Positions 1 through 7,672 of a stretch of DNA of 29,328 nt are shown here, piece by piece. The translations under genes and the position numbers were made by a program. The stretch comes from Syntrophomonadaceae bacterium (GTDB lineage Bacteria; Bacillota; Dethiobacteria; DTU022). The DNA lies in the NCBI GenBank assembly GCA_007131435.1, contig SLQM01000098.1:1-29328 (forward strand), in the 5' to 3' direction. The notes beneath the pieces were generated by a model. The model worked only from the letters and a program-made list of their open reading frames with translations. It was not told the origin of the DNA and searched no databases. The first letter of the stretch is position 1. Every line of letters starts with the position of its first letter.

Positions 1-1020
1 CAAATTGTTATTTGGTGAACTGCCGGGGTTAAAGTCTGTAGCCAGGGCAATGGCCACACCGGCCTCGATCATTTTCCGGGCCGGGGCAAAATGTTCTTCC
101 CTCAGGTAAAAAGTTGTCCCGGGCAGTAAAACGCCAATAACCCCTTTATCTGCCATATCGCTTATTCCCTGGTCTGAAATAACCAGCAGGTGGTCGGCAG
201 AAACAGCTCCAAGCTCAGCCGCCAGCTCCGCTCCACCCAGTGGAACTATTTCATCGGCATGAATCTTTAGTTCCAGCCCCATATCCCGGGCTGCGGATAA
301 TACCCGCCTGGACTGCTGCACTGAAAACACACCCTCTTCGCAGAATACATCACAGTAGCGGGCTAACTTCTTTTCTAATACCAAAGGCAACATCTCATCT
401 ATGACCAGGTCCAGGTAGCGGTCCGGATCTCCTTTATACTCTTTAGGAATAGCATGGGCGCCAAGAAATGTTGGAACAAGGTCTACAGGCTGCGCCGCAT
501 CAACCTGCAGCACGGCCTCCAAAGTTTTTATTTCTGCTTCGGTTGACAAACCATATCCGCTTTTTGCTTCTGCAGTGGTCGTGCCCTGGGCCAGCATCTG
601 GCGGCAATACTTAATTCCCCTGCTGATCAACTCATCTTTTGATGCAGCCCTTGTAGCCTCTACACTACTTAAAATACCGCCACCGCGGGCCAGTATCTCC
701 AGGTAAGGAACCCCTTCTAACTTAAGAGAAAGTTCATGCTCCCTTGAGCCGCCAAAAACAACATGGGTGTGAGGATCAACAAACCCCGGAAGAACTACCA
801 TATTACTGGCATCTATGACCCTGGTTCCAGGAAATGTTTCTACTTTTTCTTCTACTTCCGCAGTTGTTCCCACGGCAACTATTTCTTCCCCGGCTACTGC
901 TACTGCGCCGTTTTCAATTACAGTTATTTCACCCTGCCGGCTTCCGGTTAAAGGCTTGGAAGAACCACCCAGCGAGGTCACCAGCTGCGCTGCATTCTTA
1001 ATAATTAATGTTGCCTCCAA
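1..1020 (-). CDS. hutI: Imidazolonepropionase, 3' end beyond the left edge
   Basis: Third enzyme of histidine degradation: hydrolyses 4-imidazolone-5-propionate to N-formimino-L-glutamate in the cytoplasm. I translated this frame by hand because it begins with TTG (1018-1020) and has no stop before the window edge. The 340 visible residues carry amidohydrolase signatures: PHTH near residues 83-86 (metal-binding HxH), FGGSREHEF, a KIHADE segment, ADHL, and ATDFNPGSSP near the visible end. The family is about 410-420 residues, so roughly 75 are missing. The TTG start is chosen because a GGAAGGGG-type ribosome binding site precedes it at a workable distance and translation opens with a typical beta-strand. 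It lies 83 bases downstream of hutU on the same strand, so a hutUI operon is likely. Family call is very sure; the exact start is less so. Confidence 0.93.
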   Translation of the reverse strand, partial: MEATLIIKNAAQLVTSLGGSSKPLTGSRQGEITVIENGAVAVAGEEIVAVGTTAEVEEKVETFPGTRVIDASNMVVLPGFVDPHTHVVFGGSREHELSLKLEGVPYLEILARGGGILSSVEATRAASKDELISRGIKYCRQMLAQGTTTAEAKSGYGLSTEAEIKTLEAVLQVDAAQPVDLVPTFLGAHAIPKEYKGDPDRYLDLVIDEMLPLVLEKKLARYCDVFCEEGVFSVQQSRRVLSAARDMGLELKIHADEIVPLGGAELAAELGAVSADHLLVISDQGISDMADKGVIGVLLPGTTFYLREEHFAPARKMIEAGVAIALATDFNPGSSPNNNL

Positions 1021-1103
1021 ATAAACTCAACCCCTTCCAAGGCAAATAATTTAAACTAAATATTTACTCAGCATTTATCACACTCTATTGTTTTGAATAA
1101 TAT

Positions 1104-3131
1104 TTACAATTCAAATTCCCTGGCAACAGTGCTCCTAACAAGCTCTTCATCAGCCAGGTAGGGTAAGGTGATCTGGTCAGTTTCAGCATTATCCCTGTTA
1201 TATTCCAGACTAGTGGTAATCGAGTTTTCATTGCGGGCCCATGCTCTCCTGGCCACCCCTCCCATAACATCCCATGGCATGGCCATATTTAAGATTTCAT
1301 CTACCCTTTCGCTGCCATCCAAGACCATGCCGAAGCCGCCGTTGATAGCTTTTCCTATACCTACACCACCACCGTTGTGCAAAGCGACAAGGCTCATGCC
1401 GCGGGCTGCGTTGCCGGCAAAACACTGGACAGCCATTTCGGCCATCATGTTACTGCCATCCTTAATATTAGCCGTTTCCCTGAACGGTGAATCGGTGCCG
1501 CTGACATCGTGGTGATCGCGCCCAAGCATAATCGGCCCCACTTCACCGTTACGCACCATTTCGTTAAATCTAAGCGCAATTTTAGTCCTTCCCTTTGAGT
1601 CCTGGTAAAGAATCCGGGCCTGGGTACCGACAACCAGTTTGTTTTTTTGGGCATCCCTGATCCAGACATAATTATCCCTATCCTGGCCCCTGCAATCGGG
1701 ATCTATACATTCCATGGCAACCCGGTCTGTTTTCTCAAGATCTTCAGCCTTTCCACTCAGGCAAACCCAGCGGAAGGGCCCGTAGCCGTAATCAAAAAGC
1801 TCTGGTCCCATGATATCTTCGACATAGGATGGGAATATAAACCCATCCTTTTCGTCGACTCCGTTTAAGGAAACTTCCTTAACTCCCGCATCATAAACTG
1901 CCTTCAGGAAAGAGTTTCCATAATCGAAGAAATAGATTCCACGGTCTGATAATATTTTGATTAACCGATAATGCTCTTTAAGCGACTGGTCAACCATTTT
2001 CCTGAACTCTGCCTTGTTTTCTTTCAACAGTGCCGTTCGCTCATCAAAAGACAATCCCTGCGGGCAGTAACCGCCATCATAAGCAGCGTGACAAGAAGTT
2101 TGATCAGATAGCAAATCAATCTTTTCGCGCTTTTCGACTGCATAAGCCAATAAATCAACAATATTTCCGTGATAGGCAACAGATAAAGGCTTGCCTGTAT
2201 TCTGTGCATCTTTTGCCTTAGTGAATGCTTCTTCCAGGTTAGAGGTAACCAGGCTAACCCACCCCTGGTCGTAACGGGTTTTTATCCTGGAGTAGTCAAC
2301 TTCTGCTATAATACCCACACCGTTGGCAATCTCTACCGCTTTCGGCTGGGCCCCGCTCATCCCGCCAAGCCCGGAAGTAACAAAAAGTTTGCCTTTCAAA
2401 TCCTGGTCGTCTTTAATACCCAGTTTTTTTCTACCGGCATTTAGGATTGTATTAAAAGTGCCGTGTACAATGCCCTGGGGCCCGATGTACATCCACCCCC
2501 CGGCAGTCATCTGCCCGTAGTTGGCTACACCCAGCTGCTCGGCCAGGTTCCAGTCGTCGGCATTATCATACATTCCGATCATCAAAGAATTAGTGATAAT
2601 AACCCTTGGCGCTTCCGGCTTTGAACGAAACAGGCCAAGCGGGTGGCCCGATTCAACAACCAGTGTCTGCCGGTCAGTCATCACTTCCAGGTATTTTTTA
2701 ATCAACCTGTACTGCATCCAGTTTTGACACACCTTACCTGTTTCACCGTAAGTCACAAGTTCATAGGGATAAAGCGCAACGTCAAAATCGAGATTGTTAT
2801 CAATCATTACCTGGAAAGCTTTTCCTTCCAGGCAGTTGCCCCTGTACTCATTGACAGGTTTCGCCTTGATATTTCCAGGCGGCCTGTAACGGTATCCATA
2901 GATACGGCCCATGGTAACAAGTTCATTTAAAAACTCCGGGGCCAGCCTTTCATGATATTCTACAGGCACGTAGCGCAAAGCATTTTTAATTGCAGTTTCG
3001 GCCTGGTTACGGTTTAAAGTAAAACCCCGGGAAGGGGCCCTCCTGATTCCGCTTTCAAATTCAGGCATCTCGTAAAATTGCTTGTCCATTTTTACTGTCA
3101 TGGCTGCTTCAATTTCCTTGTTCCAGTTCAT
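1104..3131 (-). CDS. hutU: Urocanate hydratase, long form
   Basis: Urocanase converts urocanate to 4-imidazolone-5-propionate, the second step of histidine degradation, using tightly bound NAD+. The sequence contains the glycine-rich nucleotide-binding stretch VTSGLGGMSGAQ, the YCPQGLSFDERT segment, and a conserved GRDHHDVSG region near the C-terminus. At 675 residues it is longer than the roughly 550-560 residues of classical Pseudomonas and Bacillus enzymes; longer urocanases occur in other lineages, so this is probably a subfamily trait. The frame stays open to 3158, but I choose the ATG at 3131 because GGAAAGGAAG sits 7 bases upstream. It is followed by hutI and diverges from the acyl-AMP ligase gene. 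hutH and later hut genes are not visible. Ends in TAA. Confidence 0.95.
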   Translation of the reverse strand: MNWNKEIEAAMTVKMDKQFYEMPEFESGIRRAPSRGFTLNRNQAETAIKNALRYVPVEYHERLAPEFLNELVTMGRIYGYRYRPPGNIKAKPVNEYRGNCLEGKAFQVMIDNNLDFDVALYPYELVTYGETGKVCQNWMQYRLIKKYLEVMTDRQTLVVESGHPLGLFRSKPEAPRVIITNSLMIGMYDNADDWNLAEQLGVANYGQMTAGGWMYIGPQGIVHGTFNTILNAGRKKLGIKDDQDLKGKLFVTSGLGGMSGAQPKAVEIANGVGIIAEVDYSRIKTRYDQGWVSLVTSNLEEAFTKAKDAQNTGKPLSVAYHGNIVDLLAYAVEKREKIDLLSDQTSCHAAYDGGYCPQGLSFDERTALLKENKAEFRKMVDQSLKEHYRLIKILSDRGIYFFDYGNSFLKAVYDAGVKEVSLNGVDEKDGFIFPSYVEDIMGPELFDYGYGPFRWVCLSGKAEDLEKTDRVAMECIDPDCRGQDRDNYVWIRDAQKNKLVVGTQARILYQDSKGRTKIALRFNEMVRNGEVGPIMLGRDHHDVSGTDSPFRETANIKDGSNMMAEMAVQCFAGNAARGMSLVALHNGGGVGIGKAINGGFGMVLDGSERVDEILNMAMPWDVMGGVARRAWARNENSITTSLEYNRDNAETDQITLPYLADEELVRSTVAREFEL

Positions 3132-3163
3132 TACTACACTTCCTTTCCCGGTAGACATGCTTT

Positions 3164-3185
3164 ATATATTATATCGTTAATATAT
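3164..3185. promoter_or_regulatory. AT-rich inverted repeat over a candidate hutU -10 element
   Basis: ATATATT (3164-3170) and AATATAT (3179-3185) form perfect 7-base inverted arms around 8 bases. On the minus strand a consensus TATAAT (3173 to 3168), about 37 bases before the hutU ATG, overlaps the left arm. No good -35 hexamer is found 16-18 bases upstream, so the promoter would be weak or activator dependent. The overlap suggests an operator, but AT-rich inverted repeats arise easily by chance. Confidence 0.3.
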
Positions 3186-3244
3186 TGGCAGGGAAAGGGA
3201 CATTCACTCTAATCTCAATGTAAATTGAACATGCTTAATTGAAG

Positions 3245-3273
3245 TTGAAATAAAAAGCAGAATAAGATAGAAT
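3245..3273 (+). promoter_or_regulatory. Candidate sigma-A promoter for the acyl-AMP ligase gene
   Basis: TTGAAA (3245-3250) and TAGAAT (3268-3273) are separated by exactly 17 bases, close to the housekeeping consensus. The predicted start of transcription near 3280 would leave a leader of about 55 bases before the ATG at 3335, which has an AAGGGG ribosome binding site. Read from sequence only. Confidence 0.45.
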
Positions 3274-3334
3274 AGCAAAGTTAGTGTCAAAACAATTCGT
3301 ATGTCGCATCTAATTTCTTGAAGGGGACAAAGCA

Positions 3335-5065
3335 ATGAATAGTAATCAAACCCATGATAAGCAAAGCCTGACAACCTGGATCAGGGAAGCTGCCGGCGGG
3401 AATAATGGCATAACTTTTGTCGGTTCTGCTGCAGGCGATGCAGAATTGCTAAAGATAACCTGGAACGAGCTGTATAATGATGCGCTTAAAGCTGCCGCCT
3501 ATCTTCAGCAATGCGGTTGCAAACCGGGGGACAATATTGCAATACTGGGCTTAACCAGCCGTCCCCTTGTTACTGCCCTACAGGCCGTCTGGCATACTGG
3601 CGGATGCGTTAATATGCTGCCAATACCGATGCGTATGAACTCAATTACAGAATTTATAACACAAACCCGCACAACCATTGCCTATACTGAGGCCAGGGTG
3701 CTGCTTATTGACGACAGCCTGGCATCATTTTACCAGCCGCAGGCGGAAGATCCCCCGGTCATCAAGTTAAGCGAATTAGAGGCCGGCTGCAGGCAGCTGC
3801 AAAAAGAAAATTATTTTGAACCGGAAAATAATCCGGACCGGCTGGCAATTCTCCAGTTCACATCGGGTTCAACGTCTGTACCAAAGGGCGTTATGCTTCC
3901 CCATCACGTTATTTGCGCCAACATCGATGCCATGGATCAGGTTGTTAAGCTGGACCTCCACTCGGATACCCTTGTTTCCTGGCTGCCCCTCTACCATGAC
4001 ATGGGGCTGATAGGCATATTAACCACCAGCATGGCGAAAGGCTGCAACCTGGTGCTTGCAGCTCCTCAGGACTTTTTATCTAAACCTGCAGACTGGATGC
4101 GCTGGATGAGCTCTCATCAAGGGACAATCACAGCAGGACCAAACTTTTCATATGTCCTGGCAACCCGGGCCCTGCAGCGGATGACAAAAAGTGGTGACAT
4201 CCTGAAACTGGACCGGGTAAGGATGGCGCTAAACGGCGCTGAGCCGATCGATCCCGACGCAGTGGAAAAATTTATTGATGCAGCGTCAGGGCACGGATTC
4301 AGGAAAGGCGCAGAATTTTGCGCTTTCGGCATGGCAGAAGTCAGTATAGGAGGAACATTTCCACCTGTGATGAGGGGCATGGTTTGTGACACTGTAGACC
4401 GAAAAGCCCTGGAAGCTGAAAAATATGCCAGGCCCCAGGAAAAAGGTCTGCCTGGTTCGAGGCGTTTACCCCTGCTGGGCAGCCCCCTGCCCGGCTTGCA
4501 GATGAGGATATGCGATCCTGAAACAGGTACAGTCCTTGAAAACAGGAAGGTTGGGGAGCTGCAGGTTAAAGGAACATCTGTTACCACTGGTTATTACAAA
4601 CGCCCGGATTTAACCGGGAAGATTTTCGATAACGGCTGGTTACGGACCGGTGACCTCGGGTATTTTGTAAAAGGCCCGGGAGGCGGCCCTGACGAGCTGG
4701 TTATTTGTGGCAGGATAAAAGATGTTATAATAATTGCGGGCAGAAACATTTATCCCGATGATATTGAAAGAGCCACCGCTACAGTTGAAGGGGTAAGGCC
4801 GGGCAATGTGATTGCTTTTGGTATAGAAGGCAGCAAGGGGAAAGAATCGGTAGTGGTTGTTGCTGAAATTAAATCCGGAGACCTGGAAGAAATCCGCAAC
4901 AGCATCCGTTACAGGGTATTAAGTGCCTGCGGTATACCACCTAAAGATATCTGCCTGGTTCAAAAAGGAAGTTTGCCGAAAACCAGCTCCGGCAAATTGC
5001 AGCGCAGCCTCTGTAAAGACCAATATTTAAATCATACTTTGTTGCTTGAAGAGCCTGATGTTTAA
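3335..5065 (+). CDS. Fatty acyl-AMP ligase / acyl-CoA synthetase-like adenylating enzyme
   Basis: ANL-superfamily adenylating enzyme, 576 residues, that would activate a carboxylic acid with ATP to an acyl-adenylate. Visible motifs in order: phosphate-binding loop FTSGSTSVPKG (about 175-185), LPLYHDMGLIG (about 217-227), NGAEPID (about 300), GWLRTGDLGY, a GRIKDVIIIAGRNIYPDD hinge segment, and C-terminal PKTSSGKLQRS with the catalytic lysine near 554. The YHDMGLIG, NGAEP and GRNIYPDDIE forms are those of fatty acyl-AMP ligases, which usually hand the acyl-adenylate to an acyl carrier protein; a CoA ligase cannot be excluded. No polyketide synthase, NRPS or carrier protein is nearby. The ATG has a good upstream AAGGGG site. 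It ends 35 bases before the AI-2E gene, so the two are probably cotranscribed. Ends in TAA. Confidence 0.8.
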   Translation: MNSNQTHDKQSLTTWIREAAGGNNGITFVGSAAGDAELLKITWNELYNDALKAAAYLQQCGCKPGDNIAILGLTSRPLVTALQAVWHTGGCVNMLPIPMRMNSITEFITQTRTTIAYTEARVLLIDDSLASFYQPQAEDPPVIKLSELEAGCRQLQKENYFEPENNPDRLAILQFTSGSTSVPKGVMLPHHVICANIDAMDQVVKLDLHSDTLVSWLPLYHDMGLIGILTTSMAKGCNLVLAAPQDFLSKPADWMRWMSSHQGTITAGPNFSYVLATRALQRMTKSGDILKLDRVRMALNGAEPIDPDAVEKFIDAASGHGFRKGAEFCAFGMAEVSIGGTFPPVMRGMVCDTVDRKALEAEKYARPQEKGLPGSRRLPLLGSPLPGLQMRICDPETGTVLENRKVGELQVKGTSVTTGYYKRPDLTGKIFDNGWLRTGDLGYFVKGPGGGPDELVICGRIKDVIIIAGRNIYPDDIERATATVEGVRPGNVIAFGIEGSKGKESVVVVAEIKSGDLEEIRNSIRYRVLSACGIPPKDICLVQKGSLPKTSSGKLQRSLCKDQYLNHTLLLEEPDV

Positions 5066-5100
5066 ATATAATTCTTGCATGATAAGAAGGAGAAACTATA

Positions 5101-6195
5101 GTGTGGGATTCAAAACTATTTAAAGCAGGAATAGCAATTTTACTTTTATTCTTAATTATCTACATTGGCAGCCAGATCACTTTTATTTTTATGCCCCTGG
5201 TAATCGCATTTGAAGCTTTATTTTTTTCATTCCTCATATCGGGAGCCCTTTTTTACATTACCTACCCTTTCGTTGACTGGCTTCATAACCGCAGAATACC
5301 CCGCCCTGTCTCCATTGCCACAGTATATGTTTTCATCTTAGGCCTTTTTGTACTGCTTGGTTTAACCCTCGGGCCCATTTTACAGGCCGAATTTACGAAG
5401 CTTGTCGATAGCCTGCCGGAAAAAATCAGTGAAGCCAGAGGTTTGCTTCGCACATTAGAGGAAAGCGCTATTTTCGCTCAACTGGTTGATCTTGATGCCT
5501 TAAATTTTGATAACTTGACCGACCAGATTGCCAATACGCTGAGCAGTGCACTAAGTCAAATTGCCAGCAGCGTGGCAATAATTATAGATTTTGCCTCGGG
5601 AATTTTTATAACAATAATAATTGTACCTTTTTTGCTTTATTACATGTTAAAAGAAAAAGGTAAAGGGCAAATCGCCGGAACCTTAAGCAAAGTAACCCCC
5701 AAAAAATATACCGGCGATATTCACAGCGCGCTTACTGAGATGAACCGCCAGCTTAGCTCATATGTCCAGGGGCTGGGCATCGTATGCCTCTGTGTCGGAG
5801 TGTTGGCTTACATAGGGTTCCTGATTATCGGACTTGAGTATGCCCTTATTCTTTCAATATTTATCATGGTCACCAATGTTATTCCTTTCCTGGGGCCATT
5901 TATCGGGGCAATACCGGCAGTGATAATTGGAGCATTAGATTCACCCCTGATGATGTTCCTGATCATCATCATTATTGTCATAGTCCAGCAGATGGAAAGC
6001 CTGTTTATATCACCTCAGGTGATGGGCCGAAAACTGGCGCTCAGCCCCCTGACGATAATCCTTGTTGTCCTGGTTGCAGGCAGGCTGGGCGGACTGTTGG
6101 GAATTATCCTTGCCATACCCATATTTACAGTGCTAAAAATAATCACCTCTCACATTTATGAGCATTTAAAAATTAGTATTGATCCGGCAGACTAA
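5101..6195 (+). CDS. AI-2E family (PerM/YdiK-like) membrane transporter
   Basis: Integral membrane protein of 364 residues with the AI-2E/PerM domain. Two hydrophobic segments lie at the N-terminus, followed by a soluble stretch (about 90-150), then several long hydrophobic helices to the end. The conserved late region with NVIPFLGPFIGAIPA, an ISPQVMGRKLALSPL segment, and LLGIILAIPIF is diagnostic. Family members are linked to autoinducer-2 export, Na+/H+ antiport or uncharacterised transport, so the substrate is unknown here. The start is GTG, chosen because AGAAGGAGA sits 6 bases upstream and the predicted N-terminus runs straight into the first membrane segment. It lies between the acyl-AMP ligase and the cyclophilin with short gaps, suggesting one transcript. 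Ends in TAA. Confidence 0.85.
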   Translation: MWDSKLFKAGIAILLLFLIIYIGSQITFIFMPLVIAFEALFFSFLISGALFYITYPFVDWLHNRRIPRPVSIATVYVFILGLFVLLGLTLGPILQAEFTKLVDSLPEKISEARGLLRTLEESAIFAQLVDLDALNFDNLTDQIANTLSSALSQIASSVAIIIDFASGIFITIIIVPFLLYYMLKEKGKGQIAGTLSKVTPKKYTGDIHSALTEMNRQLSSYVQGLGIVCLCVGVLAYIGFLIIGLEYALILSIFIMVTNVIPFLGPFIGAIPAVIIGALDSPLMMFLIIIIIVIVQQMESLFISPQVMGRKLALSPLTIILVVLVAGRLGGLLGIILAIPIFTVLKIITSHIYEHLKISIDPAD

Positions 6196-6219
6196 ACGAA
6201 AGTTAAAGGAGAAATTAAT

Positions 6220-6744
6220 ATGAAAAACAAAAACCCCCTTGCGCAGATTGAGATGGAAAACGGTGCAGTGATAAAGGTAGAACTAGATCCTGAAAATGCA
6301 CCTAACACGGTCAAAAACTTTATCTCCCTGGCAAACAAGGGCTTCTACAACGGCCTCAGCTTTCACAGGGTTATACCGGGCTTTATGATCCAGGGAGGAT
6401 GCCCGCTCGGTTCAGGAACGGGTGGACCGGGGCATAGCATTAAAGGCGAATTTTCTTCAAACGGGTTTAACAACAAAATTAAGCATAAACGCGGTATTAT
6501 CTACATGGCCCGTTCCCAGCATAATGATTCAGCAGGTTCACAATTTTTCATTACAGTAAAAAATGCTCCACACCTAGACGGGGAATATGCAGCTTTTGGC
6601 AAAGTTACAGAAGGCATGGGTGAAGTTGACAGGATAGTTTCGGTTCCCAGCGATCACCGCGATAAACCGATTGAAAAAGAGGTAATGAAAAAAATAACAG
6701 TCGAAACCCATGGGGTTAGGTATGAAAAACCTGAAATAATTTAG
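6220..6744 (+). CDS. Cyclophilin-type peptidyl-prolyl cis-trans isomerase
   Basis: Cytoplasmic cyclophilin of 174 residues that would catalyse proline isomerisation. The core shows NFISLANKGFYNGLSFHRVIPGF with the catalytic arginine in FHRVIP, IQGGCPLGSGTGGPGH, MARSQHNDSAGSQFFI, and HLDGEYAAFGKVTEGM, which together span the whole single-domain fold. There is no signal peptide. Translation starts at ATG with an AAAGGAG site 9 bases upstream, 24 bases after the AI-2E gene, so it probably belongs to the same transcript. It ends in TAG; reading through would add about nine residues before TAA. It converges on the deacetylase gene, with 26 bases between the stops. Confidence 0.95.
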   Translation: MKNKNPLAQIEMENGAVIKVELDPENAPNTVKNFISLANKGFYNGLSFHRVIPGFMIQGGCPLGSGTGGPGHSIKGEFSSNGFNNKIKHKRGIIYMARSQHNDSAGSQFFITVKNAPHLDGEYAAFGKVTEGMGEVDRIVSVPSDHRDKPIEKEVMKKITVETHGVRYEKPEII

Positions 6745-6770
6745 TTTATAATTCATTGCTTAACATATTT

Positions 6771-7634
6771 CTAATTTGCCTTTTTGTGCTGATCCACAGA
6801 AACCAGGAATTCTTCCAGTGTGGAAATCTCTAGCCCCCTGGCCCTTAAACCATCTATTATCGGCCCAAGCGCATCTACTGTTGGCCCCCGGTTAGAACCT
6901 TCGGTAGCCAGCAATGAGCCGCTATCATGGAAAAGAATAATATCACCTGGAACAGCTTTTTCCACCACCCTTTTCACCACTCCTGCAGCAGTTGCTCTTG
7001 GGTGCCAATCCTGGGCAGAAAGGCTCCATAAAACCAGCTCCTGACCCAGAAGCATTGCAATGCGGCGCATTCGCATATCGTAAAGCCCGCGAGGGGGCCG
7101 CAGGTAGGGAGGATAAGTTCCGGTATGCTGGAATATAACCAGGTTGGCTCGCATTATCTGGGCAGTCAATTGAGGTGATGGAGTATTAGGCACAGTAATA
7201 TGCCCGTAAGTGTGATTGCCTACCTCATGGCCTTCAGCAGTTATTCGCGCTGCAAGTTCAGGATATTTTTCAACATGCTTTCCAACCAGGAAGAAAGTTG
7301 CTTTAACTCCTTTATCCTTTAATGTTTTAAGAATCTGGGGTGTATAGATAGCGCTTGGCCCATCATCGAAAGTGAGAACAACTTTATTCCCCTTCTGAGG
7401 GCGACGTCGAATTATATCTGCCTGGGCTCCGAAACCCTGGTAAACATAATAATATGAAATACCCATTAACATCGCTGCGGAGATAAAAACAGTTCCTGAC
7501 CAGAGTAAAATTTCGCTGATTGCAGGGTATGGCACTAAAAACGCAACAACCCGCGTTATAAAGTTGCTGATTACAACCGAACCGGAAATAAATATTAAGA
7601 TTATGAGACCACGCAATAACAGGCCTATAAACAA
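6771..7634 (-). CDS. Membrane-anchored polysaccharide deacetylase (NodB domain)
   Basis: Carbohydrate esterase family 4 enzyme of 287 residues, probably removing N-acetyl groups from peptidoglycan or another surface polysaccharide. Two hydrophobic segments (about 5-35 and 42-64) anchor the N-terminus, placing the catalytic domain outside. All NodB motifs are present: TFDDGP (88-93, catalytic base and metal aspartates), HTYGH (141-145, metal histidines), RPPRG (about 179-183), a W-x-AQDWHP segment, and DIILFHDSG. The start is TTG, supported by a perfect AGGAGG 8 bases upstream. It begins 38 bases after the stop of the GH63-like gene on the same strand, suggesting joint transcription and a cell-surface glycan role. 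It ends in TAG; read-through would add five residues before TGA. Confidence 0.92.
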   Translation of the reverse strand: MFIGLLLRGLIILIFISGSVVISNFITRVVAFLVPYPAISEILLWSGTVFISAAMLMGISYYYVYQGFGAQADIIRRRPQKGNKVVLTFDDGPSAIYTPQILKTLKDKGVKATFFLVGKHVEKYPELAARITAEGHEVGNHTYGHITVPNTPSPQLTAQIMRANLVIFQHTGTYPPYLRPPRGLYDMRMRRIAMLLGQELVLWSLSAQDWHPRATAAGVVKRVVEKAVPGDIILFHDSGSLLATEGSNRGPTVDALGPIIDGLRARGLEISTLEEFLVSVDQHKKAN

Positions 7635-7672
7635 ATTCTTTTCCTCCTGTTTCTAGAAAAAAACATATAAGA

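Noticed and set aside
763..1024. Two short plus-strand frames at the left end
   Set aside because: They are antisense to the hutI coding sequence, which reads cleanly on the minus strand.
4117..4587. 156-residue frame antisense to the acyl-AMP ligase
   Set aside because: Shadow of a strongly supported gene; low-complexity Ser/Pro-rich translation and no ribosome binding site.
6745..6770. Amber stops of the convergent cyclophilin and deacetylase as Pyl codons
   Set aside because: Both proteins are complete at the TAG, and the possible extensions are only about five to nine unconserved-looking residues.
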